Origin: Clostridiales bacterium
Lineage (GTDB): Bacteria > Bacillota > Clostridia > Oscillospirales > Acutalibacteraceae
Direction of reading: 5' to 3'
DNA length: 9,302 bases
Assembly (NCBI GenBank): GCA_012511485.1
Contig: JAAZFZ010000167.1
Coordinates: forward strand, 1-9,302
Under the pieces are notes generated by a model. The model searched no databases, was not told the origin of the DNA, and saw only the letters and a list, made by a program, of their open reading frames with translations. Position numbers and translations under genes: made by a program. Of this stretch, positions 1 through 6,037 are shown piece by piece. The stretch's first letter is position 1. Each line of letters starts with the position of its first letter.

Positions 1-96
1 AAGGAACTTGCTGCCGAGGCCTTGCGTCTTGCAGCCAACAAATTGCCCATTAAGTGCAAATTTGTATCAAAGGAAGAAACGGGTGGTGAGCAATAA
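1..96 (+). CDS. rplP: 50S ribosomal protein L16, C-terminal end (5' truncated by window)
   Basis: Reading frame 1 is open from the first base and ends at TAA 94-96, giving 31 residues that begin KELAAEALRLAANKLP and end TGGEQ. The helix followed by a KLPIKCKFV-type strand matches the end of bacterial L16, which helps form the peptidyl-transferase-proximal part of the large subunit near the A-site tRNA. The call also rests on position, since rplP directly precedes rpmC in the S10 operon. The stop codon shares its last A with the rpmC start, so the two are probably translationally coupled. The N-terminal part lies outside the window and cannot be judged. Confidence 0.93.
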   Translation, partial: KELAAEALRLAANKLPIKCKFVSKEETGGEQ

Positions 97-299
97 TGAA
101 AGCCAGTGAAATCAGAAAACTTTCCGCTAAAGAGCTGGATGCTAAGCTGCTTGAGCTGAAGGACGAGCTTTTTAAACTGCGCTTCCAGCAAGCCATTAAC
201 CAGCTCGACAACCCGATGCGAATCAGTGCCGTTAAAAAAGATATCGCACGAATTCTAACTATTCAGCGTGATATTGAGTTACACGGCACCAACTCGTAA
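96..299 (+). CDS. rpmC: 50S ribosomal protein L29
   Basis: The product is 67 aa, the normal length for L29, a two-helix antiparallel hairpin protein on the large subunit near the peptide exit tunnel that helps dock trigger factor and SRP. It carries the family's recognisable KDELFKLRFQQA segment (about residues 23-34), then a second helix with a KKDIARILTIQRD run (about 47-59). The ATG at 96 overlaps the rplP stop by one base. The SD is weak and lies inside the rplP coding sequence (GGGTGGTGAG, 81-90), so coupling to L16 translation probably matters. rpsQ follows after 20 nt. Confidence 0.97.
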   Translation: MKASEIRKLSAKELDAKLLELKDELFKLRFQQAINQLDNPMRISAVKKDIARILTIQRDIELHGTNS

Positions 300-319
300 G
301 GAAAGGGAGGCCAAGTTCA

Positions 320-577
320 ATGAGCGAAAGAAATCTGAGGAAAACTCAAGTGGGTTTAGTAACAAGTGACAAAATGGATAAAACCGTAGTCGTATCCGTT
401 AAGGATAAAGTAAAGCATCCGCTTTACAAGAAGATTATTAACCACACAGTCAAGCTCAAGGCACATGACGAAAATAACGAATGTGGCATTGGCGACCGTG
501 TGCTGGTAATGGAAACTCGTCCATACTCTAAAGACAAGAGATGGCGTGTCGTTGAAATTATTGAGAAAGCCAAGTAA
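320..577 (+). CDS. rpsQ: 30S ribosomal protein S17
   Basis: The product is 85 aa, typical of bacterial S17, an OB-fold primary binder of the 16S rRNA 5' domain. The N-terminal half contains the TQVGLVTSDKMDKTVVVSV strand pair (about residues 9-27) and an HPLYKK loop. The C-terminal half has the family signature GDRVLVMETRPYSKDKRWRV (about 58-77). The SD AAAGGGAGG (302-310) sits 9 nt before ATG 320. It lies between rpmC and rplN in the standard order. Nothing is unusual in it. Confidence 0.97.
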   Translation: MSERNLRKTQVGLVTSDKMDKTVVVSVKDKVKHPLYKKIINHTVKLKAHDENNECGIGDRVLVMETRPYSKDKRWRVVEIIEKAK

Positions 578-606
578 TTTGGTGCAGTTGTAAGGAGGCA
601 GACACT

Positions 607-975
607 GTGATACAGCAACAGAGTTACCTCAAGGTTGCCGACAACACAGGGGCAAAGGAAATCATGTGCATCCGTGTTCTTGGCGGCACCGGCAGGAGGT
701 ATGCCAATATCGGCGACGTCATCGTTGCTTCAGTTAAAAAAGCAGCACCCGGCGGCGTTGTAAAAAAAGGCGAGGTCGTTAGGGCTGTTGTGGTTCGCAC
801 AGCAAGCGGAGTTCGCCGTGACGACGGCACTTACATTCGTTTTGACGAGAATGCAGCCGTTATCATCAGAGAAGATAAGAACCCCAGGGGCACACGCATT
901 TTTGGACCGGTAGCAAGAGAGCTTCGTGAGAAGGAATATCTCAAAATACTCTCGCTCGCTCCGGAAGTCCTTTAA
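607..975 (+). CDS. rplN: 50S ribosomal protein L14
   Basis: The product is 122 aa, the usual L14 length. L14 is a small beta-barrel protein at the subunit interface (bridge B8) and the docking site for the silencing factor RsfS. The N-terminus SYLKVADNTGAKEIMCIRVL (residues 6-25) and the stretch from about residue 60 to 86 (VVVRT..GV.R.DG..I.FD.NA) are the family hallmarks; it ends with the ELREKEYLKILSLAPEVL helix. The start is GTG at 607, supported by AAGGAGG at 592-598 with 8-nt spacing and by an N-terminus that aligns with the family at this codon. rplX follows after 15 nt. Confidence 0.97.
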   Translation: MIQQQSYLKVADNTGAKEIMCIRVLGGTGRRYANIGDVIVASVKKAAPGGVVKKGEVVRAVVVRTASGVRRDDGTYIRFDENAAVIIREDKNPRGTRIFGPVARELREKEYLKILSLAPEVL

Positions 976-990
976 TTTGGAGGTGCACAA

Positions 991-1320
991 ATGAGTAATA
1001 ATGTTCATGTTAAAACCGGGGATACAGTAGTAGTAATAAACGGAAAATACCGCGGCAAGCGCGGCAAGGTTATGCAGGTGAGCCCTGCAGAGGGCAAGGT
1101 TATCGTTGAGGGCGTCAACATTGTCACAAAGCATGTTAAACCCAAAAAGATGGGTGAGCCGGGCGGTCTTATCAAGGCTGAGAGCGCACTTTATGCAGAT
1201 AAGGTTCAGCTCATATGCCCAAAATGCGACAGGCCAACAAGAACTGGCAACAAAATAAACTCTAAAGGCAAAAAAGTTCGAACATGCAAAAAGAGCGATT
1301 GCCTTGCAGAATTTGAATAA
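991..1320 (+). CDS. rplX: 50S ribosomal protein L24, zinc-binding form with unusual second knuckle
   Basis: The product is 109 aa. L24 is an assembly-initiating large-subunit protein that binds 23S rRNA and sits at the tunnel exit. The N-terminal half is a KOW motif (about residues 9-35, with GDTVVVINGKYRGKRGKV), followed by the conserved VNIVTKHVKP segment. The C-terminal extension has a CPKC pair (Cys76, Cys79) and a second pair, Cys99 and Cys104 (CKKSDC), so the spacing is C-x2-C and C-x4-C. Zinc-containing bacterial L24 proteins as I know them usually end in a CKKC-type second pair. GGAGG at 979-983 lies 7 nt before ATG 991. Confidence 0.97.
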   Translation: MSNNVHVKTGDTVVVINGKYRGKRGKVMQVSPAEGKVIVEGVNIVTKHVKPKKMGEPGGLIKAESALYADKVQLICPKCDRPTRTGNKINSKGKKVRTCKKSDCLAEFE

Positions 1321-1336
1321 GGGAGGAACATGACAC

Positions 1337-1876
1337 ATGGCAAGATTAAAGGACACCTATGTGAATGAGGTTGCGCCTGCAATGATGAAAAAATTTGAAT
1401 ACAAGAGCGTCATGCAAATCCCGAGGCTTGAAAAGATTGTTATAAATGTCGGCTGCGGTGAAGCCAGAGATAACCCAAAGGTTGTCGATGCCATCGTTTC
1501 GGATGTTATGCAGATTACAGGTCAGAAGCCCGTGGTTTGCAAGGCAAAGAAATCAGTCGCAAACTTCAAGGTTCGTGAGGGCATGACAATCGGCGTGAAG
1601 GTAACGCTCAGAGGAGAAAGGATGTATGAATTCCTTGACAGGTTCTTCAACCTGGCACTTCCGAGAGTTAGAGACTTCAGGGGTATTAATCCCAACTCTT
1701 TTGATGGCAGAGGGAATTATTCCATGGGCATCAAAGAGCAGCTGATTTTCCCCGAAATAGATTACGATAAGATTGACAAGGTACGTGGAATGGACATTTG
1801 CTTTGTCACAACAGCCAAAACAGACGAAGAATCCCGTGAGCTTTTATCACTTATGGGTGCTCCGTTTGCAAGATAA
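1337..1876 (+). CDS. rplE: 50S ribosomal protein L5
   Basis: The product is 179 aa, the standard size for bacterial L5, the 5S rRNA-binding protein of the central protuberance, which also contacts P-site tRNA. Recognisable parts are the N-terminal MARLKDTYVNEVAP, the IPRLEKIVINVGCGEA strand (about residues 28-43), the TGQKPVVCKAKKSVANFKVR segment (about 61-80), the LPRVRDFRGI motif (about 108-117) and the MGIKEQLIFPEIDYD region (about 130-144). GGGAGG (1321-1326) supports the ATG at 1337 with 10-nt spacing. An out-of-frame ATG at 1330 lies only 3 nt from the SD and is not used. In E. coli the S8 repressor site lies at the start of rplE; I cannot demonstrate one here. Confidence 0.97.
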   Translation: MARLKDTYVNEVAPAMMKKFEYKSVMQIPRLEKIVINVGCGEARDNPKVVDAIVSDVMQITGQKPVVCKAKKSVANFKVREGMTIGVKVTLRGERMYEFLDRFFNLALPRVRDFRGINPNSFDGRGNYSMGIKEQLIFPEIDYDKIDKVRGMDICFVTTAKTDEESRELLSLMGAPFAR

Positions 1877-1890
1877 GGAGGGATAATTAA

Positions 1891-2076
1891 GTGGCCAAAA
1901 CATCAATGAAAGTAAAGCAGGCTCAGCCGGCTAAGTATTCATCAAGAAGATATAACAGATGCAAAATCTGCGGAAGGCCGCATGCCTATCTTCGCAAATA
2001 CGGAGTATGCCGTATATGCTTCAGAGAATTAGCCCATGCAGGCCAAATCCCTGGCGTGAGGAAAGCAAGCTGGTAA
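1891..2076 (+). CDS. rpsZ: 30S ribosomal protein S14, type Z (zinc form)
   Basis: The product is 61 aa. This is the short zinc-binding form of S14, part of the 30S head. The sequence CKICGRPHAYLRKYGVCRIC holds four cysteines (24, 27, 40, 43) in the C-x2-C-x12-C-x2-C zinc ribbon that defines type Z; the zinc-free form is longer and lacks them. The C-terminus ends GVRKASW, as expected. The start is GTG at 1891, with AAGGAGGG (1875-1882) overlapping the rplE stop and 8 nt of spacing. Its place between rplE and rpsH is the standard one. In Bacillus a zinc-free paralogue substitutes under zinc limitation; whether one exists here cannot be seen. Confidence 0.97.
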   Translation: MAKTSMKVKQAQPAKYSSRRYNRCKICGRPHAYLRKYGVCRICFRELAHAGQIPGVRKASW

Positions 2077-2104
2077 TAGAGCAATTGCAAAGGAGGTTGA
2101 CGGT

Positions 2105-2503
2105 ATGCAAATCACTGATTCCATCGCCGATATGTTGACGAGAATACGCAATGCTAACTCGGCTAAGCATGATACGGTGAAAATTCCCGCATCCAACTTG
2201 AAAAAGGCAATTGCGCAGATTCTTGTTGATGAGGGTTATGTTAAGAGCTTCAAGGTTGAAGACGACGGTAAGCAGGGTGTTATTGAAATAACACTAAAGT
2301 ATGGCCAGAACAAATCTCAGGTCATCACCGGTTTGCGCAGAGTATCTAAGCCCGGTCTGCGCATTTACTCAAATTGTGAGGATATCCCCAAGGTCATGAA
2401 GGGCCTCGGCATTGCTGTCCTCTCAACATCCAAGGGTATTATGACTGACAAGGATGCACGCAAAGCCTCTGTTGGCGGTGAAATCCTTGCGTTTATCTGG
2501 TAA
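2105..2503 (+). CDS. rpsH: 30S ribosomal protein S8
   Basis: The product is 132 aa, a normal S8, a primary binder of the 16S rRNA central domain. It starts with the conserved MQITDSIADMLTRIRNANSA. It carries the RNA-binding signature around residues 105-117 (VLSTSKGIMTDKDAR) and the GGEILAFIW C-terminal end. AAAGGAGGT (2089-2097) precedes ATG 2105 by 7 nt. In E. coli S8 is the translational repressor of the spc operon; that is family knowledge and nothing seen here proves it applies. An 8-bp palindrome (GCAATTGC, 2081-2088) lies just before the SD and is probably chance. Confidence 0.97.
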   Translation: MQITDSIADMLTRIRNANSAKHDTVKIPASNLKKAIAQILVDEGYVKSFKVEDDGKQGVIEITLKYGQNKSQVITGLRRVSKPGLRIYSNCEDIPKVMKGLGIAVLSTSKGIMTDKDARKASVGGEILAFIW

Positions 2504-2517
2504 GGAGGTGCTGTACA

Positions 2518-3063
2518 ATGTCACGAATAGGCAGAATGCCGATTACTATTCCCGCAGGAGTTGATGTAACAATCAGCGGAAGCACTGTTACAGCAAAGGG
2601 CCCCAAGGGGACCCTTACCAGAACAGTGCACAGAAATATGGTCATTACAAAGGACGAAAACACAATCATTGTCGCCCGTCCGAATGACTCTAAGCTTAAT
2701 AAATCGCTCCATGGCCTGACGAGAACTCTTGTATCTAATATGGTTACAGGTGTCAACCAAGGCTACTCAAAGGAGCTTGAAGTTAATGGCGTCGGCTACC
2801 GTGCCGCAAAACAGGGTAAGGAACTTGTGCTCAATGTCGGTTTTTCACATCAAGTTGTTGTTCCCGAAATCGAAGGGATAACGATTGAAGTTCCCACGCC
2901 TAACAAGGTAGTAATCTCAGGGCCCGACAAGCAGAAGGTCGGCCAGTTTGCAGCGGAAATTCGTGAGGTGCGTCCCCCCGAGCCGTATAAGGGCAAGGGA
3001 ATTAAGTATGTCAACGAATACATTCGCCGCAAAGAGGGCAAGGCCGGCAAGGCCGGCAAGTAG
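2518..3063 (+). CDS. rplF: 50S ribosomal protein L6
   Basis: The product is 181 aa, the normal size for L6, a duplicated-domain protein near the sarcin-ricin loop and the factor-binding site. The first repeat (about residues 1-80) begins MSRIGRMPITIPAGV and contains the VTAKGPKGTL motif. The second (about 83-165) contains GVGYRAAKQGKELVLNVGFSH and the L6 signature PPEPYKGKGIKY (residues 153-164). The tail KEGKAGKAGK is encoded by a perfect 9-bp tandem repeat (3037-3060). AAGGAGGTG (2502-2510) overlaps the rpsH stop and sits 7 nt from ATG 2518. The stop is TAG. Confidence 0.97.
   Translation: MSRIGRMPITIPAGVDVTISGSTVTAKGPKGTLTRTVHRNMVITKDENTIIVARPNDSKLNKSLHGLTRTLVSNMVTGVNQGYSKELEVNGVGYRAAKQGKELVLNVGFSHQVVVPEIEGITIEVPTPNKVVISGPDKQKVGQFAAEIREVRPPEPYKGKGIKYVNEYIRRKEGKAGKAGK
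3037..3060 (+). repeat. 9-bp tandem repeat in the 3' end of rplF
   Basis: The unit GGCAAGGCC occurs twice in full and then as GGCAAG, without mismatches, encoding GKAGKAGK at the very C-terminus of L6. Being a multiple of 3, the repeat can gain or lose units without a frameshift. It may be a replication-slippage product in a disordered tail; that origin is inference. Confidence 0.8.
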
Positions 3064-3087
3064 TCTTAATTAAAGGAGTGAAAACTT

Positions 3088-3447
3088 ATGGTTAACAGAC
3101 CGGACAGCAATAAGGCCAGGCAGCAACGCCATAAGAAAGTGCGCGGCAAGGTCACCGGCACAGCTGAGTGCCCCCGCCTAAATGTATATCGTTCCTTACA
3201 GAACATCTATGCTCAGTTAATAGACGATGTAAAGGGAGAAACCCTTGTTTCTGCTTCAACTGTTGAGAGTGTTTTAGAGGAATACGGCGGAAATAAAACC
3301 GCTGCCCGCAAAGTTGGTAAACTGTTGGCAAAGCGTGCTGCTGAAAAAGACATCACAAAGGTTGTTTTTGACCGTGGCGGCTATATCTATCACGGCCGTG
3401 TGCAAGAGCTGGCCGAAGGCGCCCGTGAGGGCGGCCTCAAGTTCTAA
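3088..3447 (+). CDS. rplR: 50S ribosomal protein L18
   Basis: The product is 119 aa, a standard L18. L18 binds 5S rRNA together with L5 and helps anchor it in the central protuberance. The basic N-terminal tail (RQQRHKKVRGKVTGTAECPR, about residues 12-31) is followed by the LNVYRSLQNIYAQLIDD strand-helix (about 32-48). A conserved lysine/alanine helix follows (VGKLLAKRAAEKDI) and then VVFDRGGYIYHGRVQELAEG (about 93-112), diagnostic for the family. AAAGGAG (3072-3078) precedes ATG 3088 by 9 nt. It lies in the usual slot between rplF and rpsE. Confidence 0.97.
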   Translation: MVNRPDSNKARQQRHKKVRGKVTGTAECPRLNVYRSLQNIYAQLIDDVKGETLVSASTVESVLEEYGGNKTAARKVGKLLAKRAAEKDITKVVFDRGGYIYHGRVQELAEGAREGGLKF

Positions 3448-3464
3448 GAAGAGGAGGAATACTT

Positions 3465-3965
3465 TTGGAAAAGATTGATGCTTCTGCATTGGAGCTTACC
3501 GAGCGAGTTGTTGCAATTAACCGTGTCGCAAAAACAGTTAAGGGCGGCCGCATTTTTAAGTTTGCAGCTCTTGTTGTCGTTGGTGACGGCAACGGTACTG
3601 TCGGTTTTGGTCTGGGCAAATCGGGCGAAGTCCCTGATGCAATCCGCAAGGGTATTGAGGACGCTAAGAAGAACCTTTTCAAGGTTTCACTCAAGGGTTC
3701 AACAATTCCCCATGAGGTTATCGGAAAATTCGGCGCCGGTGTTGTTCTCATGAAACCGGCTGCACCCGGTACCGGAGTTATCGCAGGCGGCCCCGTGCGT
3801 GCTGTTGTTGAAACAGTCGGCATAAAGGACATTCGGTCCAAGGCTCTGCGTTCAAACAACCCATGCAATGTTGTCAGGGCAACACTTGACGGGCTGGCAC
3901 AGCTTCGCATTGTTGACGAGGTTGCAGCCATCCGCGGTAAAACAGCAAGTGATATTTTAGGATAA
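3465..3965 (+). CDS. rpsE: 30S ribosomal protein S5 (TTG start)
   Basis: The product is 166 aa, the usual S5 length. S5 lies on the solvent side of the 30S body near the mRNA entry tunnel and affects decoding fidelity. The N-terminal double-stranded-RNA-binding-like domain (about residues 10-75) contains the signature region GGRIFKFAALVVVGDGNGTV (27-46) and GFGLGKSGEVPDAIRKG (47-63). The C-terminal domain (about 85-160) has IAGGPVRAVVETVGIKDI and the NNPCNVVRATLDGL motif. The start is TTG at 3465: it has GAGGAGG (3451-3457) 7 nt upstream, and no in-frame ATG is near enough to give a full N-terminus. The stop TAA overlaps the SD of rpmD. Confidence 0.96.
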   Translation: MEKIDASALELTERVVAINRVAKTVKGGRIFKFAALVVVGDGNGTVGFGLGKSGEVPDAIRKGIEDAKKNLFKVSLKGSTIPHEVIGKFGAGVVLMKPAAPGTGVIAGGPVRAVVETVGIKDIRSKALRSNNPCNVVRATLDGLAQLRIVDEVAAIRGKTASDILG

Positions 3966-3970
3966 GGAGG
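3964..3970 (+). promoter_or_regulatory. SD sequence that decides the rpmD start
   Basis: AAGGAGG overlaps the rpsE stop region and abuts GTG 3971, leaving no spacer, while ATG 3980 lies 9 nt downstream. This favours the ATG start. Confidence 0.85.
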
Positions 3971-3979
3971 GTGGACGAT

Positions 3980-4183
3980 ATGGCAGATACAATGATTCAG
4001 GTTAAGCTCGTAAGGAGCCTGATCGGCAGCAAAAAGGATCAGATTGCCACCGCCCATGCACTTGGTCTTCATAAAATAGGGGATGAAGCAATTCACCCCG
4101 ACAATGCAGCGACTCAAGGCAAGGTGAGAAAATTAGCCCACCTTGTTGAGGTCAGTGAAGCCACGCAAGGAGGTGCGAATTAA
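3980..4183 (+). CDS. rpmD: 50S ribosomal protein L30
   Basis: The product from ATG 3980 is 67 aa. L30 is a small ferredoxin-like large-subunit protein found in most but not all bacteria. The IQVKLVRSLIGSKKDQIATA segment (about residues 6-25), then LGLHKIGDEAIHPDN and a VRKLAHLVEV C-terminal strand, identify it. An in-frame GTG at 3971 would add three residues, but AAGGAGG (3964-3970) directly abuts it; the ATG at 3980 has proper 9-nt spacing, so I prefer it. The last codons (QGGAN) themselves form the SD for rplO, and the stop shares one base with the rplO ATG. Confidence 0.95.
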   Translation: MADTMIQVKLVRSLIGSKKDQIATAHALGLHKIGDEAIHPDNAATQGKVRKLAHLVEVSEATQGGAN

Positions 4184-4626
4184 TGAAATTGCACGATCTT
4201 TCACCCGCGCCGGGTTCAACAAAGGAGCGCAAGCGCATAGGCAGAGGTGCCGCATCTGGTCAGGGCAAAACTGCAGGAAAAGGTCATAAGGGCCAAAAAG
4301 CAAGAGCGGGCAGAGGAATGCGCGCAGGCTTTGAAGGCGGCCAGATGCCCCTGCAGAGAAGAGTTCCCAAAAGAGGGTTTGTAAACATTTTCCGTACAGA
4401 AATGACAATAGTAAACATTGCTGCCTTGGATGAGCATTTTGCAGACGGTGCGGTTGTAAATATTGAGGCACTCATCGATGCAGGTCTGGTTAAAAAGACA
4501 ATGGATGGTGTTAAGATTTTAGGCAACGGTGAACTCACTAAGAAGCTTACCGTTGAGGCCAATGCTTTTTCCGAAACTGCTAAACAGAAAATCGAGGCAG
4601 CCGGAGGAAAGGCAGAGGTGATTTGA
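4183..4626 (+). CDS. rplO: 50S ribosomal protein L15
   Basis: The product is 147 aa, typical for L15, a late-assembling large-subunit protein with a long basic glycine-rich extension reaching into 23S rRNA. The N-terminal MKLHDLSPAPGSTKERKRIG and the Gly/Lys/Arg-rich stretch at about residues 20-50 form that extension. The MPLQRRVPKRGF motif follows (about 55-66). The C-terminal domain ends in the family signature KLTVEANAFSETAKQKIEAA (121-140). ATG 4183 overlaps the rpmD stop by one base, with AAGGAGG (4167-4173) inside rpmD, so translation is probably coupled. secY begins after one intervening base. Confidence 0.97.
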   Translation: MKLHDLSPAPGSTKERKRIGRGAASGQGKTAGKGHKGQKARAGRGMRAGFEGGQMPLQRRVPKRGFVNIFRTEMTIVNIAALDEHFADGAVVNIEALIDAGLVKKTMDGVKILGNGELTKKLTVEANAFSETAKQKIEAAGGKAEVI

Positions 4627-4627
4627 G

Positions 4628-5983
4628 GTGTTACGCACTTTTGTAAATGCATGGAAAGTTCCGGATTTGCGCAAAAAGCTAATTTTTACGGCATTCATCA
4701 TTTTGGTTTTCAGAATCGGTTCTGCAATTCCCGTTCCTTTTGTTGACATAATTGAAGGTGGCCTTGCAACCGGCACAGAAGGAACATTCATGGAATACCT
4801 GAGCCTGATGACAGGAAGCGCGTTTAACTACGGCACAATTTTTGCTTTGTCGATTACGCCGTATATCAATGCATCAATTATCATGCAGCTTTTGGCTGTT
4901 GCAATTCCTGCACTCGAAAGGTTGCAGAAAGAGGGCGAAGAGGGGCGCAAAAAAATTGCCGCTATTACCCGTTATGTGACGGTAGCCCTCGGTCTTTTGC
5001 AGAGTACGGCATACTATATGTATCTTCGCAACCAGGGTTTTCTTTCAACCAATGCCAACGATGCAGCCTTTACAGACGGATGGGAATTTTTCCAGGCGGC
5101 AATCATTGTCTTGAAATTTACTGCCGATACTGCACTTATCATGTGGCTCGGTGAACAGATTAACGACAAGGGTATCGGCAACGGTATTTCAATTATACTT
5201 TTTGCAGGTATCATTTCAAGAATCCCGACTCTGATTGCTCAGTTATACAGCCCCAACACTCAGGTTGGTTATCTTATGCGTCATGAGGTTTTCTATTTTC
5301 TCTCGCCGCTGGTCGGCATTATCCTTATACTCATGATTGCATATATTGTCTGGATGGACAATGCGGAAAGAAGAATCCCCGTTCAGTACGCAAAGCGTGT
5401 TGTGGGGCGTAAAATGTACGGCGGCCAGAACACACATATCCCGATTAAGGTGAATATGTCTGGCGTTATGCCAATCATTTTCGCAAGCTCAATCCTTTCA
5501 CTGCCTCCCACGATTGAGATGTTTGCCAATGTCACAGAGGGTAGCAGGCTTGAAAGATTCTTCAATATTTTCACATCTGACCACTGGGCATACGCAATTA
5601 TGTATTTCTTTATGATAATCGGTTTTGCATACTTCTATTCAAGCATTCAATACAATCCGATTGATATGGCAAATAATATCCGTAAAAACGGCGGTGCAAT
5701 ACCTGGACTTCGTCCGGACAGAACCACCTCCGATTACATTGCAAGAATATTGTCAAGAATCACCCTGCTGGGTGCGCTGACATTAAGTGTTGTTGCTCTT
5801 TTCCCGATTCTGTTTTCACAGATTACAACACTTATCCTTACAAAGGGACTTGGTTTAGCAGAAGGCATGAACATTTCACTGGGCGGTACATCAATCATAA
5901 TTTTGGTCGGTGTTGCTCTTGAAACGGTCAAGCAGCTTGAAAGCCAGATGATGATGCGCCATTACAAAGGCTTCCTTGATTAA
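4628..5983 (+). CDS. secY: preprotein translocase channel subunit SecY
   Basis: The product is 451 aa with about ten membrane segments, near residues 17-38, 73-95, 115-133, 154-175, 183-207, 220-243, 271-295, 319-342, 376-400 and 415-435. SecY is the protein-conducting channel of the SecYEG translocon in the cytoplasmic membrane. The first signature lies in TM2 (FALSITPYINASIIMQLL, 72-89). The second spans WLGEQINDKGIGNGISII (173-190). The C5 cytoplasmic loop contains IRKNGGAIPGLRPDRTTSDY (351-370), whose conserved Arg contacts SecA and ribosomes. The start is GTG 4628, one base after the rplO stop; AGAGGTG (4614-4620) inside rplO is a fair SD 7 nt upstream. In most Firmicutes adk would follow; here it does not. 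Confidence 0.97.
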   Translation: MLRTFVNAWKVPDLRKKLIFTAFIILVFRIGSAIPVPFVDIIEGGLATGTEGTFMEYLSLMTGSAFNYGTIFALSITPYINASIIMQLLAVAIPALERLQKEGEEGRKKIAAITRYVTVALGLLQSTAYYMYLRNQGFLSTNANDAAFTDGWEFFQAAIIVLKFTADTALIMWLGEQINDKGIGNGISIILFAGIISRIPTLIAQLYSPNTQVGYLMRHEVFYFLSPLVGIILILMIAYIVWMDNAERRIPVQYAKRVVGRKMYGGQNTHIPIKVNMSGVMPIIFASSILSLPPTIEMFANVTEGSRLERFFNIFTSDHWAYAIMYFFMIIGFAYFYSSIQYNPIDMANNIRKNGGAIPGLRPDRTTSDYIARILSRITLLGALTLSVVALFPILFSQITTLILTKGLGLAEGMNISLGGTSIIILVGVALETVKQLESQMMMRHYKGFLD

Positions 5984-6000
5984 GCCAGTGCAGGGTCGGC

Positions 6001-6020
6001 GGGCGGCTTATTTGCTGCCC
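6001..6020 (+). promoter_or_regulatory. GC-rich hairpin between secY and map
   Basis: GGGCGGC (6001-6007) and GCTGCCC (6014-6020) form a 7-bp stem with one G-U pair and a TTATTT loop. No T-tract follows, so it is a poor candidate for an intrinsic terminator on this strand. It ends 5 nt before the map SD (GGAGG, 6026-6030). It could stabilise or mark a processed mRNA end, or be a scar where adk was lost; both are inference. Confidence 0.55.
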
Positions 6021-6037
6021 AGAGCGGAGGAATAAGC

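Noticed and set aside
1285..1308. Stem-loop near the end of rplX (TGCAA...TTGCA with an inner GC GATT GC) as an S8 repressor site ahead of rplE
   Set aside because: The stem is short and A-rich with a large internal loop, the position overlaps the codons of the L24 zinc knuckle, and I could not match the core of the known S8-binding helix.
730..1356. Long minus-strand open frame (208 codons) opposite rplN and rplX
   Set aside because: It is antisense to two certain ribosomal genes, has no SD or known-family features, and its composition reads as a reverse shadow.
3437..4117. Long minus-strand open frame (226 codons) opposite rpsE and rpmD
   Set aside because: It is a mirror of the coding bias of rpsE; no recognisable domain, start context or promoter supports it.
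4743..4748. TTGACA within secY as a promoter -35
   Set aside because: No TATAAT-like sequence follows at 16-18 nt, and the site encodes conserved SecY residues.
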